From NCBI RefSeq assembly GCF_006440735.1, contig NZ_VFUA01000012.1, positions 37,528 to 101,527 on the forward strand: DNA of 64,000 nucleotides. Reading direction: 5' to 3'. This DNA comes from Mesorhizobium sp. B2-7-1. Its GTDB lineage: Bacteria; Pseudomonadota; Alphaproteobacteria; Rhizobiales; Rhizobiaceae. Both the position numbers and the translations under genes were made by a program. This document shows, piece by piece, positions 46,794 through 55,550 of this stretch. The notes beneath the pieces are model-generated. The model was not told the DNA's origin. It saw nothing but the letters and a program-made list of their open reading frames with translations, and ran no database searches. The stretch's first letter is position 1, and each line of letters opens with the position of its first letter.

Positions 46794-47573
46794 CTAGGCG
46801 ACGAGGTCGCTGCTGGGTGTTTGTGCGGCAGGGACGAAATTGGCCTCCAGCCAGGCGATCGCGCCGGCTACATCTTCGATGGCGAAACGCGCCGCCGTCT
46901 CGCCTTGCGGCTTGACGCGGATCGATATCCCACCCGCGGCATTGACCGTGTCGAATCCGTTCTCATCGGACGTGTCGTCGCCAAGGAACACCGGACGCCT
47001 GCCGGTGAACGGATCGAGTTGCATGAAACGCCGGATCGCGGCGCCCTTGGCGGCTTCGAGCGGCATCAGTTCGACGCCGGCATTGCCGGCGATCACGCGG
47101 TAGCCCTGCGGCAAGCGCGCGAGCGCTGCTTCGACCAACTCCGTCGCCCGCGCCAGAAGCTGCGGCGCGGCTCTCGTGTGGATGGCGAGCACCGGCCCCT
47201 TGCGCTCGACATAGACGGCCTTACTCGCCAGCTCCAGTTCGATCTCGTCGGCAAGCGCCGCCATATCCGCCGGCTCGTCGGCGGCTTCGATCCGCCCATC
47301 CGGTAGAAGCCTGTGCTCCAGCCCGTAGAGGCCGGCGATCCGCAGCTTCAACGGGTCGAACAGATGGTCGACGGCCGCGATCGAACGGCCGGTGATGAAG
47401 GCGAGAGCGCCGTCGAGCCGCCGCTCGATCCTTTGCAGGAGAACGCGCAACTCCTCGCTGACCGAGACGGCGTCGGGATGCGCCGCGTGCTCCAGCAAGG
47501 TCCCGTCGATGTCGAGGAAAAGCGCCCACCGTCCCGCGGGAAGCGGTGGGGTAAGGTCTACCTGACTGTTCAT
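46794..47573 (-). CDS. otsB: trehalose-6-phosphate phosphatase
   Basis: HAD-superfamily phosphatase, 259 residues. Nucleophile motif FLDIDGTLLEHAAHP (Asp21, Asp23), motif II FITGRS and the C-terminal FLGDDTSDENGF motif are all present. It removes phosphate from trehalose-6-phosphate made by OtsA, whose gene overlaps it by ATGA. It is the last gene of the minus-strand sugar/stress group. Confidence 0.95.
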   Translation of the reverse strand: MNSQVDLTPPLPAGRWALFLDIDGTLLEHAAHPDAVSVSEELRVLLQRIERRLDGALAFITGRSIAAVDHLFDPLKLRIAGLYGLEHRLLPDGRIEAADEPADMAALADEIELELASKAVYVERKGPVLAIHTRAAPQLLARATELVEAALARLPQGYRVIAGNAGVELMPLEAAKGAAIRRFMQLDPFTGRRPVFLGDDTSDENGFDTVNAAGGISIRVKPQGETAARFAIEDVAGAIAWLEANFVPAAQTPSSDLVA

Positions 47574-49360
47574 CTAAATCCCACTGCCTGTTTGCGTTCG
47601 AACATGGAGACGACATTGTCGCCGGTGGGGCCTGCCGGCCGGTCGTATAAGGCGGTGACCCGGTCGAGGTCGCCGCGCTTTCTCAGCCGCGCCGCGTCGA
47701 GCAACATGCTGCCGGCCCAGCGATAGACATTGTTGTCGCGCACGATGTCGCGCATGCGCCGCATGCGCTCATGCTGCTCGTCCGGCCCCATGGTCAGCGC
47801 CTGCAGCATCGCCTCGCTCATCATCGCCGCGTCGTAAGGATTGATGATCAGCGCCTCCAGCAGCTCGCGCGAGGCGCCGGCGAAGGTGCTGAGCAAAAGC
47901 ACGCCCTGCTCGTCGTCACGCGACGCGACGAACTCCTTGGCGACGAGGTTCATGCCGTCATGCAGGCTGGTGACCAGGCAGATGTCGGCGGCGCGATAGA
48001 GTTCATAGACCGCCGCTTGCGAATGATGCTCGGCCACCATGACGACCGGCCGGTAGGAGTCGCTGCCATAGCGCTGATTGATCTCCTCGGCACAGCGCAG
48101 GCATTCCTCATGCAGATGCTTGTAGGCCGGCAGCGTGCCGCGGCTCGGCGCCGCGATCTGCAGGAACACGACATTGCCCACCATTTCGGGATGGCGAATG
48201 AACAACTCCTCCAGCGCGTGGAAGCGATCGAGGATACCCTTGGTGTAGTCGAGACGCTCGACGCCGACGCACAGCTTGGCGCCGGCTGGAATCCTGAACC
48301 GCTTGCGAACGCGCACCCGGCATTCCTCGACGCTGGGCAGGGCTTTCAGGAGATCGACTGGCCATTCGATCGATATCGGATAGGAATGCACCAGCGTCAC
48401 CTGGCCGCCGTAGGAAATGGCGGCATCGGCACGCTCGATGCGGCTTTCCATGAAGCGGTCGACGCTCTCGGTGAAGTTGTTGGCGTGGAACTGGGTGTGG
48501 AAGCCCACGATCGAGCTGCCGAGCAGGCCGTCGAGGATGCGCTCGCGCCACGGACAGATGCTGAACACCTCAGAATTCGGCCAGGGGATGTGCCAGAAGG
48601 TGATCACGATCGCCTCGGGCAGACGCTCGCGGATCATGCGCGGCAAAAGCGCGAAGTGATAGTCCTGGACTAGCACGATCGGCCGCTCGTTGCGAGCCTC
48701 GGCAACCACGGTGTCAGCGAATTTGCGGTTGACGGCTTCATAGGCCTCCCAGTCCGACTCGCGAAAGATCGGCCGCGTGAAGGCGATATGGCAGAGCGGC
48801 CACAGGCCTTCATTGGCGAATCCGAGATAATAACCTTGATACTCGTCGTCACTGAGCCAGACCCGGCGCAGCGTGTAGGAGGGATGCCCAGGCGGCACTT
48901 GCACGCGGTCGTTTCCGTCGACCACCGTCCGGTCGGCGGTGCCGCCGCCATAGGCGATCCAAGTGCCGGCGCAGGCGCGTGTGATCGGCTCCAGCGCCGA
49001 GACCAGTCCGCTCGCTGGCACGACAAGCTCGACGCCGCCATCCGTCTCGTTATGAATATAGGGCTCGCGATTGGAGACGACGATCACCTGCGCTTCCGGC
49101 AGCTCGTCGGCGAGGATCTTGCGCAGCGTGTCCGGCGACCATGTCACAAGAGCCGCGTCGACCGACTGCCCGTTCTTCTCGAATTCGCGCAGCACCTTTC
49201 GCGCCGCCTCGGCGGCAAAGTCGTCCCCGGAACCCGGCATGGCCGATGCCCTCGGGTGATTGCGACGGTACCGGGATATCGAAATGAAAATCGCTAGTGC
49301 GGAAAGTCCGAGGCTTGCGAGAATAAGGACCAATAACAGGTCGACGCCATATTGTGTCAT
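47570..49360 (-). CDS. otsA: alpha,alpha-trehalose-phosphate synthase with N-terminal membrane anchor
   Basis: GT20 synthase that joins UDP-glucose and glucose-6-phosphate. At 596 residues it is about 120 longer than E. coli OtsA. The extra N-terminus has one transmembrane helix (about residues 7-29, [20 protein letters not shown]) then RYRRNHPR, so the enzyme domain should face the cytoplasm. Catalytic-domain motifs are [22 protein letters not shown] (the usual HDYH is QDYH), [28 protein letters not shown] and [13 protein letters not shown] candidate EcfG promoter lies about 80 bp upstream. It is coupled to otsB by ATGA. Confidence 0.92.
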   Translation of the reverse strand: MTQYGVDLLLVLILASLGLSALAIFISISRYRRNHPRASAMPGSGDDFAAEAARKVLREFEKNGQSVDAALVTWSPDTLRKILADELPEAQVIVVSNREPYIHNETDGGVELVVPASGLVSALEPITRACAGTWIAYGGGTADRTVVDGNDRVQVPPGHPSYTLRRVWLSDDEYQGYYLGFANEGLWPLCHIAFTRPIFRESDWEAYEAVNRKFADTVVAEARNERPIVLVQDYHFALLPRMIRERLPEAIVITFWHIPWPNSEVFSICPWRERILDGLLGSSIVGFHTQFHANNFTESVDRFMESRIERADAAISYGGQVTLVHSYPISIEWPVDLLKALPSVEECRVRVRKRFRIPAGAKLCVGVERLDYTKGILDRFHALEELFIRHPEMVGNVVFLQIAAPSRGTLPAYKHLHEECLRCAEEINQRYGSDSYRPVVMVAEHHSQAAVYELYRAADICLVTSLHDGMNLVAKEFVASRDDEQGVLLLSTFAGASRELLEALIINPYDAAMMSEAMLQALTMGPDEQHERMRRMRDIVRDNNVYRWAGSMLLDAARLRKRGDLDRVTALYDRPAGPTGDNVVSMFERKQAVGFR

Positions 49361-49442
49361 TGAAACGCCAGGTTGCCTCCGGCCGTCCGTTCATTGTTTT
49401 CGTTCTTGCCGGCCGCAGACGGGCAAGCCGGGTTAGGTTGGG

Positions 49443-49467
49443 AACGCGCAAACCGGCGATCAGTTCC
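49443..49467 (-). promoter_or_regulatory. candidate sigma-EcfG (general stress) promoter for otsA
   Basis: On the minus strand GGAAC (49467-49463) and CGTT (49446-49443) are spaced 16 bp, which fits the alphaproteobacterial EcfG/RpoE2 pattern GGAAC-N16-17-CGTT. The element lies about 80 bp before the otsA ATG and trehalose synthesis is a known part of this regulon. Confidence 0.6.
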
Positions 49468-49508
49468 GATATTTTTCGATTGTTGAACGCAGGGTTGCAG
49501 CGCTTTGT

Positions 49509-51671
49509 TTACGTGCGCACAATGAGCGGCACCTGTCCCTCATGCCGGTCCGACAGGAAGGCGGCGACGCGGTCGCCAACCCGTTGGAAGGTAAGATCGA
49601 TCGCCCTATCGCCGACCGTGAGATGCCTGATGGTGAGGGTATCGATGCCGATTGGCAGCCTCGGTCGCGTGACGTGCAATTCGCCCTCCCAGCCATCGAT
49701 CTCCAGGCCAAGGCACGCCTGCATCAGCATGAAGGTGGAGCCGGCCGACCAGGCCTGTGGCAGGCAGGCGACGGGATAGGCGATCGGCGCCTCGCCGGGC
49801 GCCCGGGCGAAGCCGCAGAACAGCTCCGGCAGCCGCATGTTGAAATGCACAGCCGACTCGAAAGTGCCACTCATCAGCCGCACCACGCTGTCGCGCTCGC
49901 CGTAGCGTGCGAGGCCGACGCCGCATAGCGCCGTATCATGTGGCCAGATCGAGCCGTTATGGTAGGACATCGGGTTGAAAAACACCGCATCGTCGGCGAG
50001 CGTCCTCAGCCCCCAACCGGAATGGAAGGAGGCCGACAGCAACTGGTCGGCGACCAGGTTGGCGCGCTCGGGCTGCGGCAACCCGACGAAAAGCAGGTGC
50101 CCCGCATTCGATGTGCGCACCTTGCAGGGCTGGCCCTCGCCATCGATGGCCAAGGCGTAGAAATTCATGTCGTCCAGCCAGAAGTCGCGTTCCACGGCGA
50201 CCCGCATTTCCTCGGCGCGGCCCTCCCAATGCTCGGCATCCGCGAATTCGCCGCGGCGGCGTGCGAGCGCCGCCATGCCGCGGAAGGCGGCAAAGACATA
50301 GCCCTGCACCTCGACCAGCGCGATCGGTCCCTTGGGGATACGGCCGTCGGCATGGAAGACCGAATCGAAGCTGTCCTTCCAGCCCTGGTTGGCAAGGCCC
50401 GACTCGGCGGCACGCTGGTAAGTGACGAAACCGGTGGCGCGGCTCGCCTCATCCGTCCATTCGGCGGCGGCTTTCAGCGAAGGCCAGAGCTTGTCGATGA
50501 AGGCCATGTCGCCGGTGCGGTCGGCATAGGCGGAAGCCAGATGGATATAGAGCGGCGTGGTGTCGACGCCACCATAGTAGCGCCCGAAGGGAAGCTCGCG
50601 CAGCGCCGCCATCTCGCCCTTGCGCGTCTCATGCATGATCTTGCCGGGCTGGGAATCCCAAAAAGGCGACGTTTCGGTCGCCTGGTGCTCGGCCAGAAAA
50701 GCAAGCACCCCGCGCGCCAGGCCGGGATTGAGCCAAAGCATCTGCAGGCTCGAGATCACGCCGTCGCGGCCGAATGCCGTCGAGAACCACGGGATGCCGG
50801 CATAGGGATAGGGTCCCGTCGGAAGCTCCGTGGTTAGCAGCGCCACATCGGCGCGGGCGCGCTCGACCCAATCGTTGAAGACGCGGCCCGAGGTGTGCAC
50901 CGTGGCGCCATGCCTGCGCTTGGCGCGCATGCCGAAGCGGGCGCGTGCCGCCGCGGCGCGGAAACGGTCGCGATCGGGCGGATCGGCGACCTCGGGACCA
51001 ACCTCGATATAGAGCACTTTTTGACTGCGCTTGGTCACCGCGATGAGGAAATCGGCGCGATTGTCGCTCAACTGGTCGGGCGCCTGCGAAAAGGAGATTG
51101 CGGAAAGCCTCGGCAGACCGTCGAGGCCGTCATAGCCGAGCAGCACGGAGGTCTTGTCGGTCTTGGCGACATGCGTCGTGCCGCGCTTCACCCGCGTCGA
51201 GCCGCGCACCTCGAACATGTCGCGAAAGTCGGCGGAAAAATGCAGCGAGGCGGTGATGGTCGAATGCTCGCGGCTGTAGTTGGAAAGTGTGATCCGCTCA
51301 AACAGCCTGTCCTGCCAGATGAGCCTGACGCGTTCGATGTGGATTGCACCCTGCGGGATATCGCGGCCTGCGGCACTCTGGATCGGCAGGTTGGTGAGGT
51401 TGGACGTGAACAGCACATTGTCCTGGCTGAGCGAAGCGCCGAGCAGCGACATCTGCCTGCCGCCGATGGTCAGCCGGAATTCGGAAAGCACGCGGGTGTC
51501 GTCGCGGAAGAAGCCGTCACCCGATCCTCTGATGTCGCCATAGGCGTCGGCGACAGCGAAGCAGTCGCCCTGCTTGAGGGCAAAAAGCCGGTGCGGTTCC
51601 CGCGGCGCCGTTTCGTCGAGCGTGGAAAGCGCCACGGCGGGATCGAGCTTGCGCTCGTCGAGCTCCGTCAT
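49509..51671 (-). CDS. glycogen debranching enzyme (amylo-alpha-1,6-glucosidase)
   Basis: The 720-residue protein has an N-terminal glycogen-debranching domain (FALKQGDCFAVADAYGDIRGSGDGFFRDDTR pattern, about residues 29-60) and a C-terminal (alpha/alpha)6-barrel with PWFSTAFGRDG, GKIMHETRKGEM, GGVDTTPLYI and SYHNGSIWPHDTAL. It cleaves alpha-1,6 branches, giving glucose that can feed the trehalose genes downstream. The 148 bp between it and otsA hold the candidate EcfG promoter. Both strands are open here, but the motifs settle the minus strand. Confidence 0.92.
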   Translation of the reverse strand: MTELDERKLDPAVALSTLDETAPREPHRLFALKQGDCFAVADAYGDIRGSGDGFFRDDTRVLSEFRLTIGGRQMSLLGASLSQDNVLFTSNLTNLPIQSAAGRDIPQGAIHIERVRLIWQDRLFERITLSNYSREHSTITASLHFSADFRDMFEVRGSTRVKRGTTHVAKTDKTSVLLGYDGLDGLPRLSAISFSQAPDQLSDNRADFLIAVTKRSQKVLYIEVGPEVADPPDRDRFRAAAARARFGMRAKRRHGATVHTSGRVFNDWVERARADVALLTTELPTGPYPYAGIPWFSTAFGRDGVISSLQMLWLNPGLARGVLAFLAEHQATETSPFWDSQPGKIMHETRKGEMAALRELPFGRYYGGVDTTPLYIHLASAYADRTGDMAFIDKLWPSLKAAAEWTDEASRATGFVTYQRAAESGLANQGWKDSFDSVFHADGRIPKGPIALVEVQGYVFAAFRGMAALARRRGEFADAEHWEGRAEEMRVAVERDFWLDDMNFYALAIDGEGQPCKVRTSNAGHLLFVGLPQPERANLVADQLLSASFHSGWGLRTLADDAVFFNPMSYHNGSIWPHDTALCGVGLARYGERDSVVRLMSGTFESAVHFNMRLPELFCGFARAPGEAPIAYPVACLPQAWSAGSTFMLMQACLGLEIDGWEGELHVTRPRLPIGIDTLTIRHLTVGDRAIDLTFQRVGDRVAAFLSDRHEGQVPLIVRT

Positions 51672-51702
51672 TCGTCACCTCTTCGTTTGCCCCGCCCTGG
51701 AG

Positions 51703-51748
51703 GATGATGCCGAAAAGTGTGAAGCGGTTTTCGGACAACATCATGCTC
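51703..51748. repeat. rhizobial RIME-like palindromic element, copy 2
   Basis: GATGATG at the left and CATCATGCTC at the right flank GAAAAGTGTGAAGCGGTTTT, which matches copy 1 at 45950-46019 but without its 20-bp insertion. It stands between the glycosyltransferase and debranching-enzyme genes. Confidence 0.75.
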
Positions 51749-51774
51749 TATCTCGTAGATTAGCGCTATGAAGG

Positions 51775-52833
51775 TCAGGAGGCCTTGGCCTCCGGCATGC
51801 CGGTCAGACGCATATAGGCAGCAAGATAGTCGCGTGCCATTCTTGTCGCCGAGAACCTCTTCTCGAAGACAGCCCTCACCTGCCGCCGATCCAGATCGAG
51901 AAGCGCGGGCATCGACGCGACCGCACCGTCCACGCTGTCCACGACGAAGCCGGTGACGCCATTGTCGACGATCTCCGGCAGAGCGCCCTGGTCCCAGGCA
52001 ATCACCGGCGTGCCGCAGGCCATGGCCTCGATCGCGACGAGGCCGAACGGCTCCGGCCAGTCGATGGGGAACAAAAGGCCCGCCGCATTGCCGAGAAACC
52101 CGGCCTTCTCGTCTTCCGTGATCTCGCCGACATAGTCGATGCGGTCGCCGTCGATGAGCGCCTCGATGTTGTCGCGGAAATAGGCGCGGTCATCGTCGCC
52201 GATCTTCGCCGCCAGCTTCAGCTTCAACCCGGACCGTCGCGCGATCTCGATGGCGCGGTCCGGCCGCTTGTCGCGCGACAGGCGTCCGAGGAAGGCGAGA
52301 TATGGTTCTTCCGCCTGCGGATCATAAGTCGGTTGGTAGGCGTCGAGCGGCAGTCCGTGATGGATGGTGGCCAGCCAGTTCGCGTCGGGCAAGCCGCGCT
52401 TCTGGCTGTGCGAAATCGAAATCATCGGGAAACGCGGGAAGCGTTTGTAGGCCGGCGCCAGGTCGACATAGTCGAGCCGGCCATGCGGCGTCGTCACCGT
52501 CCGCTCCGCGATCTCTGCGAAGAACGGAAAATGCAGGAAGTGGCTGAGATGGAAATGGATGACGTCGAACTCCCCGGCGCGCTCGCGCACATCGGCAAGC
52601 ATCGCCAGATGCGCGGCGATCTCCGATTTCTTCGGCCGCGGGTCCAGGCGGATCGCCTGGTCGCGCCCGGCCACCAGCCTGGCCGACGTCTCGCTGTCAC
52701 CGCTCGCAAAAAGCGTCACGTCGTGCCCGAGCTCGATCAGTGCTTGCGTGATGTAGAAGACGATCCGCTCGGTGCCGCCATAAAGCTTCGGCGGCACGGA
52801 TTCATAGAGCGGCGCGACATGGGCTATGCGCAT
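51775..52833 (-). CDS. glycosyltransferase family 4 protein
   Basis: The 352-residue GT-B glycosyltransferase starts MRIAHVAPLYESVPPKLYGGTER (ATG 52833 with GAGGG upstream; the 45-residue extension to 52968 lacks a ribosome site). It has FDVIHFHLSHFLHFP, YLAFLGRLSRDKRPDRAIEIA and the C-terminal PEPFGLVAIEAMACGTPVIAWDQGALPEIV nucleotide-sugar motif. It sits beside a debranching enzyme and trehalose genes, so a role in storage or compatible-solute glucan metabolism is plausible. The product is unknown. Confidence 0.87.
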   Translation of the reverse strand: MRIAHVAPLYESVPPKLYGGTERIVFYITQALIELGHDVTLFASGDSETSARLVAGRDQAIRLDPRPKKSEIAAHLAMLADVRERAGEFDVIHFHLSHFLHFPFFAEIAERTVTTPHGRLDYVDLAPAYKRFPRFPMISISHSQKRGLPDANWLATIHHGLPLDAYQPTYDPQAEEPYLAFLGRLSRDKRPDRAIEIARRSGLKLKLAAKIGDDDRAYFRDNIEALIDGDRIDYVGEITEDEKAGFLGNAAGLLFPIDWPEPFGLVAIEAMACGTPVIAWDQGALPEIVDNGVTGFVVDSVDGAVASMPALLDLDRRQVRAVFEKRFSATRMARDYLAAYMRLTGMPEAKAS

Positions 52834-52862
52834 CGGATCCCTCGGCTGTTGACGCGAGGCAA

Positions 52863-52887
52863 AATGCGTCAGCCGCGAGATCGTTCC
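52863..52887 (-). promoter_or_regulatory. weak EcfG/RpoE2-like promoter for the glycosyltransferase gene
   Basis: On the minus strand GGAAC (52887-52883) is followed after 18 bp by TT, fitting the looser RpoE2 pattern GGAAC-N18-19-TT. The element lies 30-54 bp before the start codon. The -10 is less good than at otsA. Confidence 0.3.
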
Positions 52888-52975
52888 TGACCAATTGGTC
52901 GCGGACACAATTGAGATCCGCTCGAGAGCTTTCAACCTCGCCGCGTTATAAGATGGTGGCGAGCGCAAAATAATT

Positions 52976-52990
52976 AAATCAACTTGATTT
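52976..52990. promoter_or_regulatory. palindromic operator upstream of second ROK regulator
   Basis: AAATCAA-C-TTGATTT is a perfect 7-bp dyad about one central base, in an AT-rich stretch 44 bp before the ROK start. It is a plausible autoregulatory site. Confidence 0.55.
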
Positions 52991-53033
52991 TCTAAAGCGG
53001 CTATCTACAGTTTCCGTGATTGGTACCTACCTG

Positions 53034-54239
53034 ATGACCCCCAAGAAAGCCATCTCCGGCACAAATCTCGAGCAGGCGAAATCGCACAACCGCCGCGTGG
53101 TGATCGAAGCGATCCGCACCAACGGCGCGTTGTCGCGGGCGGCGATTGCAAGGCTGACGGCGCTGTCGTCGCAGACCATTTCCAACATCGTCGAGGAATT
53201 GGAAGCGGCCGGTCTGCTGCGCCCGGAAGCAACGCTGAAAGGCGCGCGCGGCCAACCTGCCGTCCCCTACTCCATCAATCCCGACGGAGGCTATTCGATC
53301 GGCCTGCAGCTCGACCACCAGCTTGCCGTCGGCGTCGTCACCGATCTCTCCGGCACGATGCGCGCGCGTATCGAGAGGAGTGTCGACCGGCCAACGCCCG
53401 CAGAGGCCATGCCGCTGCTTGCCGCGATCTCGGATGACCTGATCGCAACCTCTCGACTGGCACGGACAAGGCTGCTCGGCATAGGGATGGCGATGCCGGG
53501 ACCGTTCGACGTCGAAGGCATGACGTCGGTCGGTCCGACGGCCCTTCCCGGCTGGCAGGATTTTCCGGTGGCTGACGAGCTGCAACGGCTGACCGGTATC
53601 GCCGTCACCGTCGAGAACGACGCCACCGCGGCGGCAATAGGCGAGCGGCTATATGGCGTTGCCCGCAAGCTCGACAGCTTCGTCTACCTCTTCATCGGGA
53701 CGGGCCTGGGCGCCGGCCTCTTCCTCAACGGCCATCTCTACAAGGGCTCTCGCCACAATGCCGGCGAGATCGGCCATGTCATCGTGCGGCCGGGCGGCCT
53801 GCCCTGCGGCTGCGGCAAGCGCGGCTGCCTGGAGCGCTACGTCTCGCTGCGCGCGGCCTATGACAGGCTCGATTTGCCGGACCCCGACCACGCCTCGCCT
53901 GAGCTGCTTGAGAAGCTGTTGGCCAATGGCGACAGTCGTTTCGAGGCCTGGCTCGCCGAGGCGGTCGATCCGTTGCGGCAAGCGATCGACGTCCTGGAAA
54001 TGGCGCTCGATCCCGAGACCGTCGTGCTCGGCGGCTTCATGCCGCTGCCGGTGATCGAGGCTTTGGCCAGCCGGCTCGAACCGCTCCACCTCTCCGTGAG
54101 CGCGACCAGCGCCCGCATGACGCCGCGGGTCCTGGTCGGCGCCGCGGGCAGGGACACCTCCGTCCTTGGCGCCGCGGCCTTGCCGATCTTCTCGGAAACC
54201 AACCCGCAATTCGACGTGCTGCAGAAGCCGGTGGGCTGA
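53034..54239 (+). CDS. ROK-family transcriptional regulator
   Basis: About 401 residues with an N-terminal winged helix (SRAAIARLTALSSQTISNIVEELEAAG) and a complete ROK domain: GHVIVRPGGLPCGCGKRGCLERYVS contains the zinc motif CxCGxxGCxE. The phosphate loop, IGLQLDHQLAVGVVTD, lacks the usual DxGGT and suggests no kinase activity. ATG 53034 or GTG 53016 could be the start; neither has a strong Shine-Dalgarno. The perfect dyad at 52976-52990 is a likely operator. The deformylase-like gene begins 3 bp after its stop. Confidence 0.88.
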   Translation: MTPKKAISGTNLEQAKSHNRRVVIEAIRTNGALSRAAIARLTALSSQTISNIVEELEAAGLLRPEATLKGARGQPAVPYSINPDGGYSIGLQLDHQLAVGVVTDLSGTMRARIERSVDRPTPAEAMPLLAAISDDLIATSRLARTRLLGIGMAMPGPFDVEGMTSVGPTALPGWQDFPVADELQRLTGIAVTVENDATAAAIGERLYGVARKLDSFVYLFIGTGLGAGLFLNGHLYKGSRHNAGEIGHVIVRPGGLPCGCGKRGCLERYVSLRAAYDRLDLPDPDHASPELLEKLLANGDSRFEAWLAEAVDPLRQAIDVLEMALDPETVVLGGFMPLPVIEALASRLEPLHLSVSATSARMTPRVLVGAAGRDTSVLGAAALPIFSETNPQFDVLQKPVG

Positions 54240-54242
54240 CAC

Positions 54243-54740
54243 ATGGCAGTCCGCCCTATCATAAAGTTCCCTGATCCCCTGCTGCGCGCCGTCGCGGAAC
54301 CCGTCGAACGGTTCGACGTCGAGCTGTTCCGTCTCGCCAGTGATCTTCTCGACACCATGTACGCGGCGCCCGGGATCGGCATCACCGCCCCGCATATCGG
54401 GGTTTTGAAACGTGTGGTGGCGATTGAACTGCCTTCGACCTCCAAGCCCGGGATCTTTGTAAATCCGTCGATTGTCGAAGCGTCGAGCGAAATGATCCGT
54501 CATACGGAAGGCAGCGTTTCGATGCCTGGTGTGACGGAGGATGTCGAGCGGCACGCCCGCGTCCGGGTTCGTTATCAGGATCTCGAAGGCAAGGAGCAAT
54601 TCGAGGACGCCGAAGGTCTGCTGGCGGTCTGCCACCAGCATGAGATCGACCAGCTCGACGGGGTCTTCTGGATACACAGGCTGTCGCGCTTGAAGCGCGA
54701 GCGCTTGATCAAACGCTACGGCAAACTGCGGGCATCCTAG
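54243..54740 (+). CDS. peptide deformylase-like protein with altered active site
   Basis: The 165-residue protein has the peptide deformylase fold pattern but all three active-site motifs are changed. Motif 1 GxGLAAxQ reads GIGITAPH (44-51, Gln to His). Motif 2 EGCLS reads EGSVS (89-93), so the metal-ligand Cys is Ser. Motif 3 HExDH reads HEIDQ (133-137), so the second metal-ligand His is Gln. The fold-related segments LPSTSKPGIFVNPSIV and QLDGVFWIHRL are kept. It probably does not deformylate nascent proteins. It follows the ROK gene by 3 bp and may share its mRNA. Confidence 0.85.
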   Translation: MAVRPIIKFPDPLLRAVAEPVERFDVELFRLASDLLDTMYAAPGIGITAPHIGVLKRVVAIELPSTSKPGIFVNPSIVEASSEMIRHTEGSVSMPGVTEDVERHARVRVRYQDLEGKEQFEDAEGLLAVCHQHEIDQLDGVFWIHRLSRLKRERLIKRYGKLRAS

Positions 54741-54750
54741 ATCGGCGAGG

Positions 54751-55548
54751 TCACGACCTCGTCTGGCGACCGGTGACGCGTTCGAGCCCAAGCAGCAGGA
54801 TGAGCGTCACGGCGACGAGCACCATGGTCAGCGCCGCGCCCGCGAAGACATCGCCGCGATCGGTCAGGCTGAAGATCGATACCGGCAGCGTCACCCAGCC
54901 CGGCGGATAGACCATGACGGTGGCGCCAAGCTCGCCCATCGACAGAGCGAAGCTTAGGCCGAAGGCGGCGACCAGATAGGGCGTAAGCAAGGGCAGCGTG
55001 ACATGCCAAAGCCTATAGGCGGGGCGCGCGCCGAGGCTCGACGCCACCTGCTCGAAATCGGGCGAGAGCCGCGCCAGCCCGGCCGAGACATTGCCGAAAG
55101 TGAAGGCCGAGATCAGCACGAAATGCGCGACCATGACGATGGCGATGGTGCCGTTGAGCAGCAGCGGCGGGTGACTGAAGGCCACCAGCAGGCCAAGGCC
55201 GACGGACACGGAAGGCACCGCGCTGGGGATGAAGAACAGCACGCCAAGCAACCTGGCCAGCGTGGCGTCCTGGATACGCAGCGCGAGCGCCGCCCAGGTG
55301 CCGCTGACCAGCGCCAGCGCGCTGGCCAGGAATCCGGTGACCAGGCTCGCCTTGACCGCCTTCCATGCCGCCCCTTGCGCGACATCGGTGTAGTGCTCGA
55401 CCGTGAACCCGCTCGGCAGCACGCCGTTCCACTGGTCGGCCAGGCTGGAAAGCAGGATGACGGCGAGCGGGGCGAGGAACAGCACGCCGAACAGCAGCGA
55501 GAAGACCAACCAGATCAGCATGCGGCCGGGGCGCGACCAGACCAGCAT
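54751..55548 (-). CDS. phnV: 2-aminoethylphosphonate-type ABC transporter permease, second
   Basis: Permease, 265 residues from ATG 55548; the frame continues far upstream, but that part is a shadow of the other permease. EAA loop VASSLGARPAYRLWHVTLPLLTPYLVAAFGLSFALSMGELG. Order (binding protein, ATPase, permease, permease) and its neighbours match the Salmonella phnSTUV system. It is the last gene of the minus-strand operon and converges with the deformylase-like gene. Confidence 0.8.
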   Translation of the reverse strand: MLVWSRPGRMLIWLVFSLLFGVLFLAPLAVILLSSLADQWNGVLPSGFTVEHYTDVAQGAAWKAVKASLVTGFLASALALVSGTWAALALRIQDATLARLLGVLFFIPSAVPSVSVGLGLLVAFSHPPLLLNGTIAIVMVAHFVLISAFTFGNVSAGLARLSPDFEQVASSLGARPAYRLWHVTLPLLTPYLVAAFGLSFALSMGELGATVMVYPPGWVTLPVSIFSLTDRGDVFAGAALTMVLVAVTLILLLGLERVTGRQTRS

Positions 55549-55550
55549 CT

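Noticed and set aside
54746..54761. short dyad at the deformylase-like/phnV convergence as a terminator
   Set aside because: Six-bp arms with a 4-nt loop and no T-run; too weak to call.
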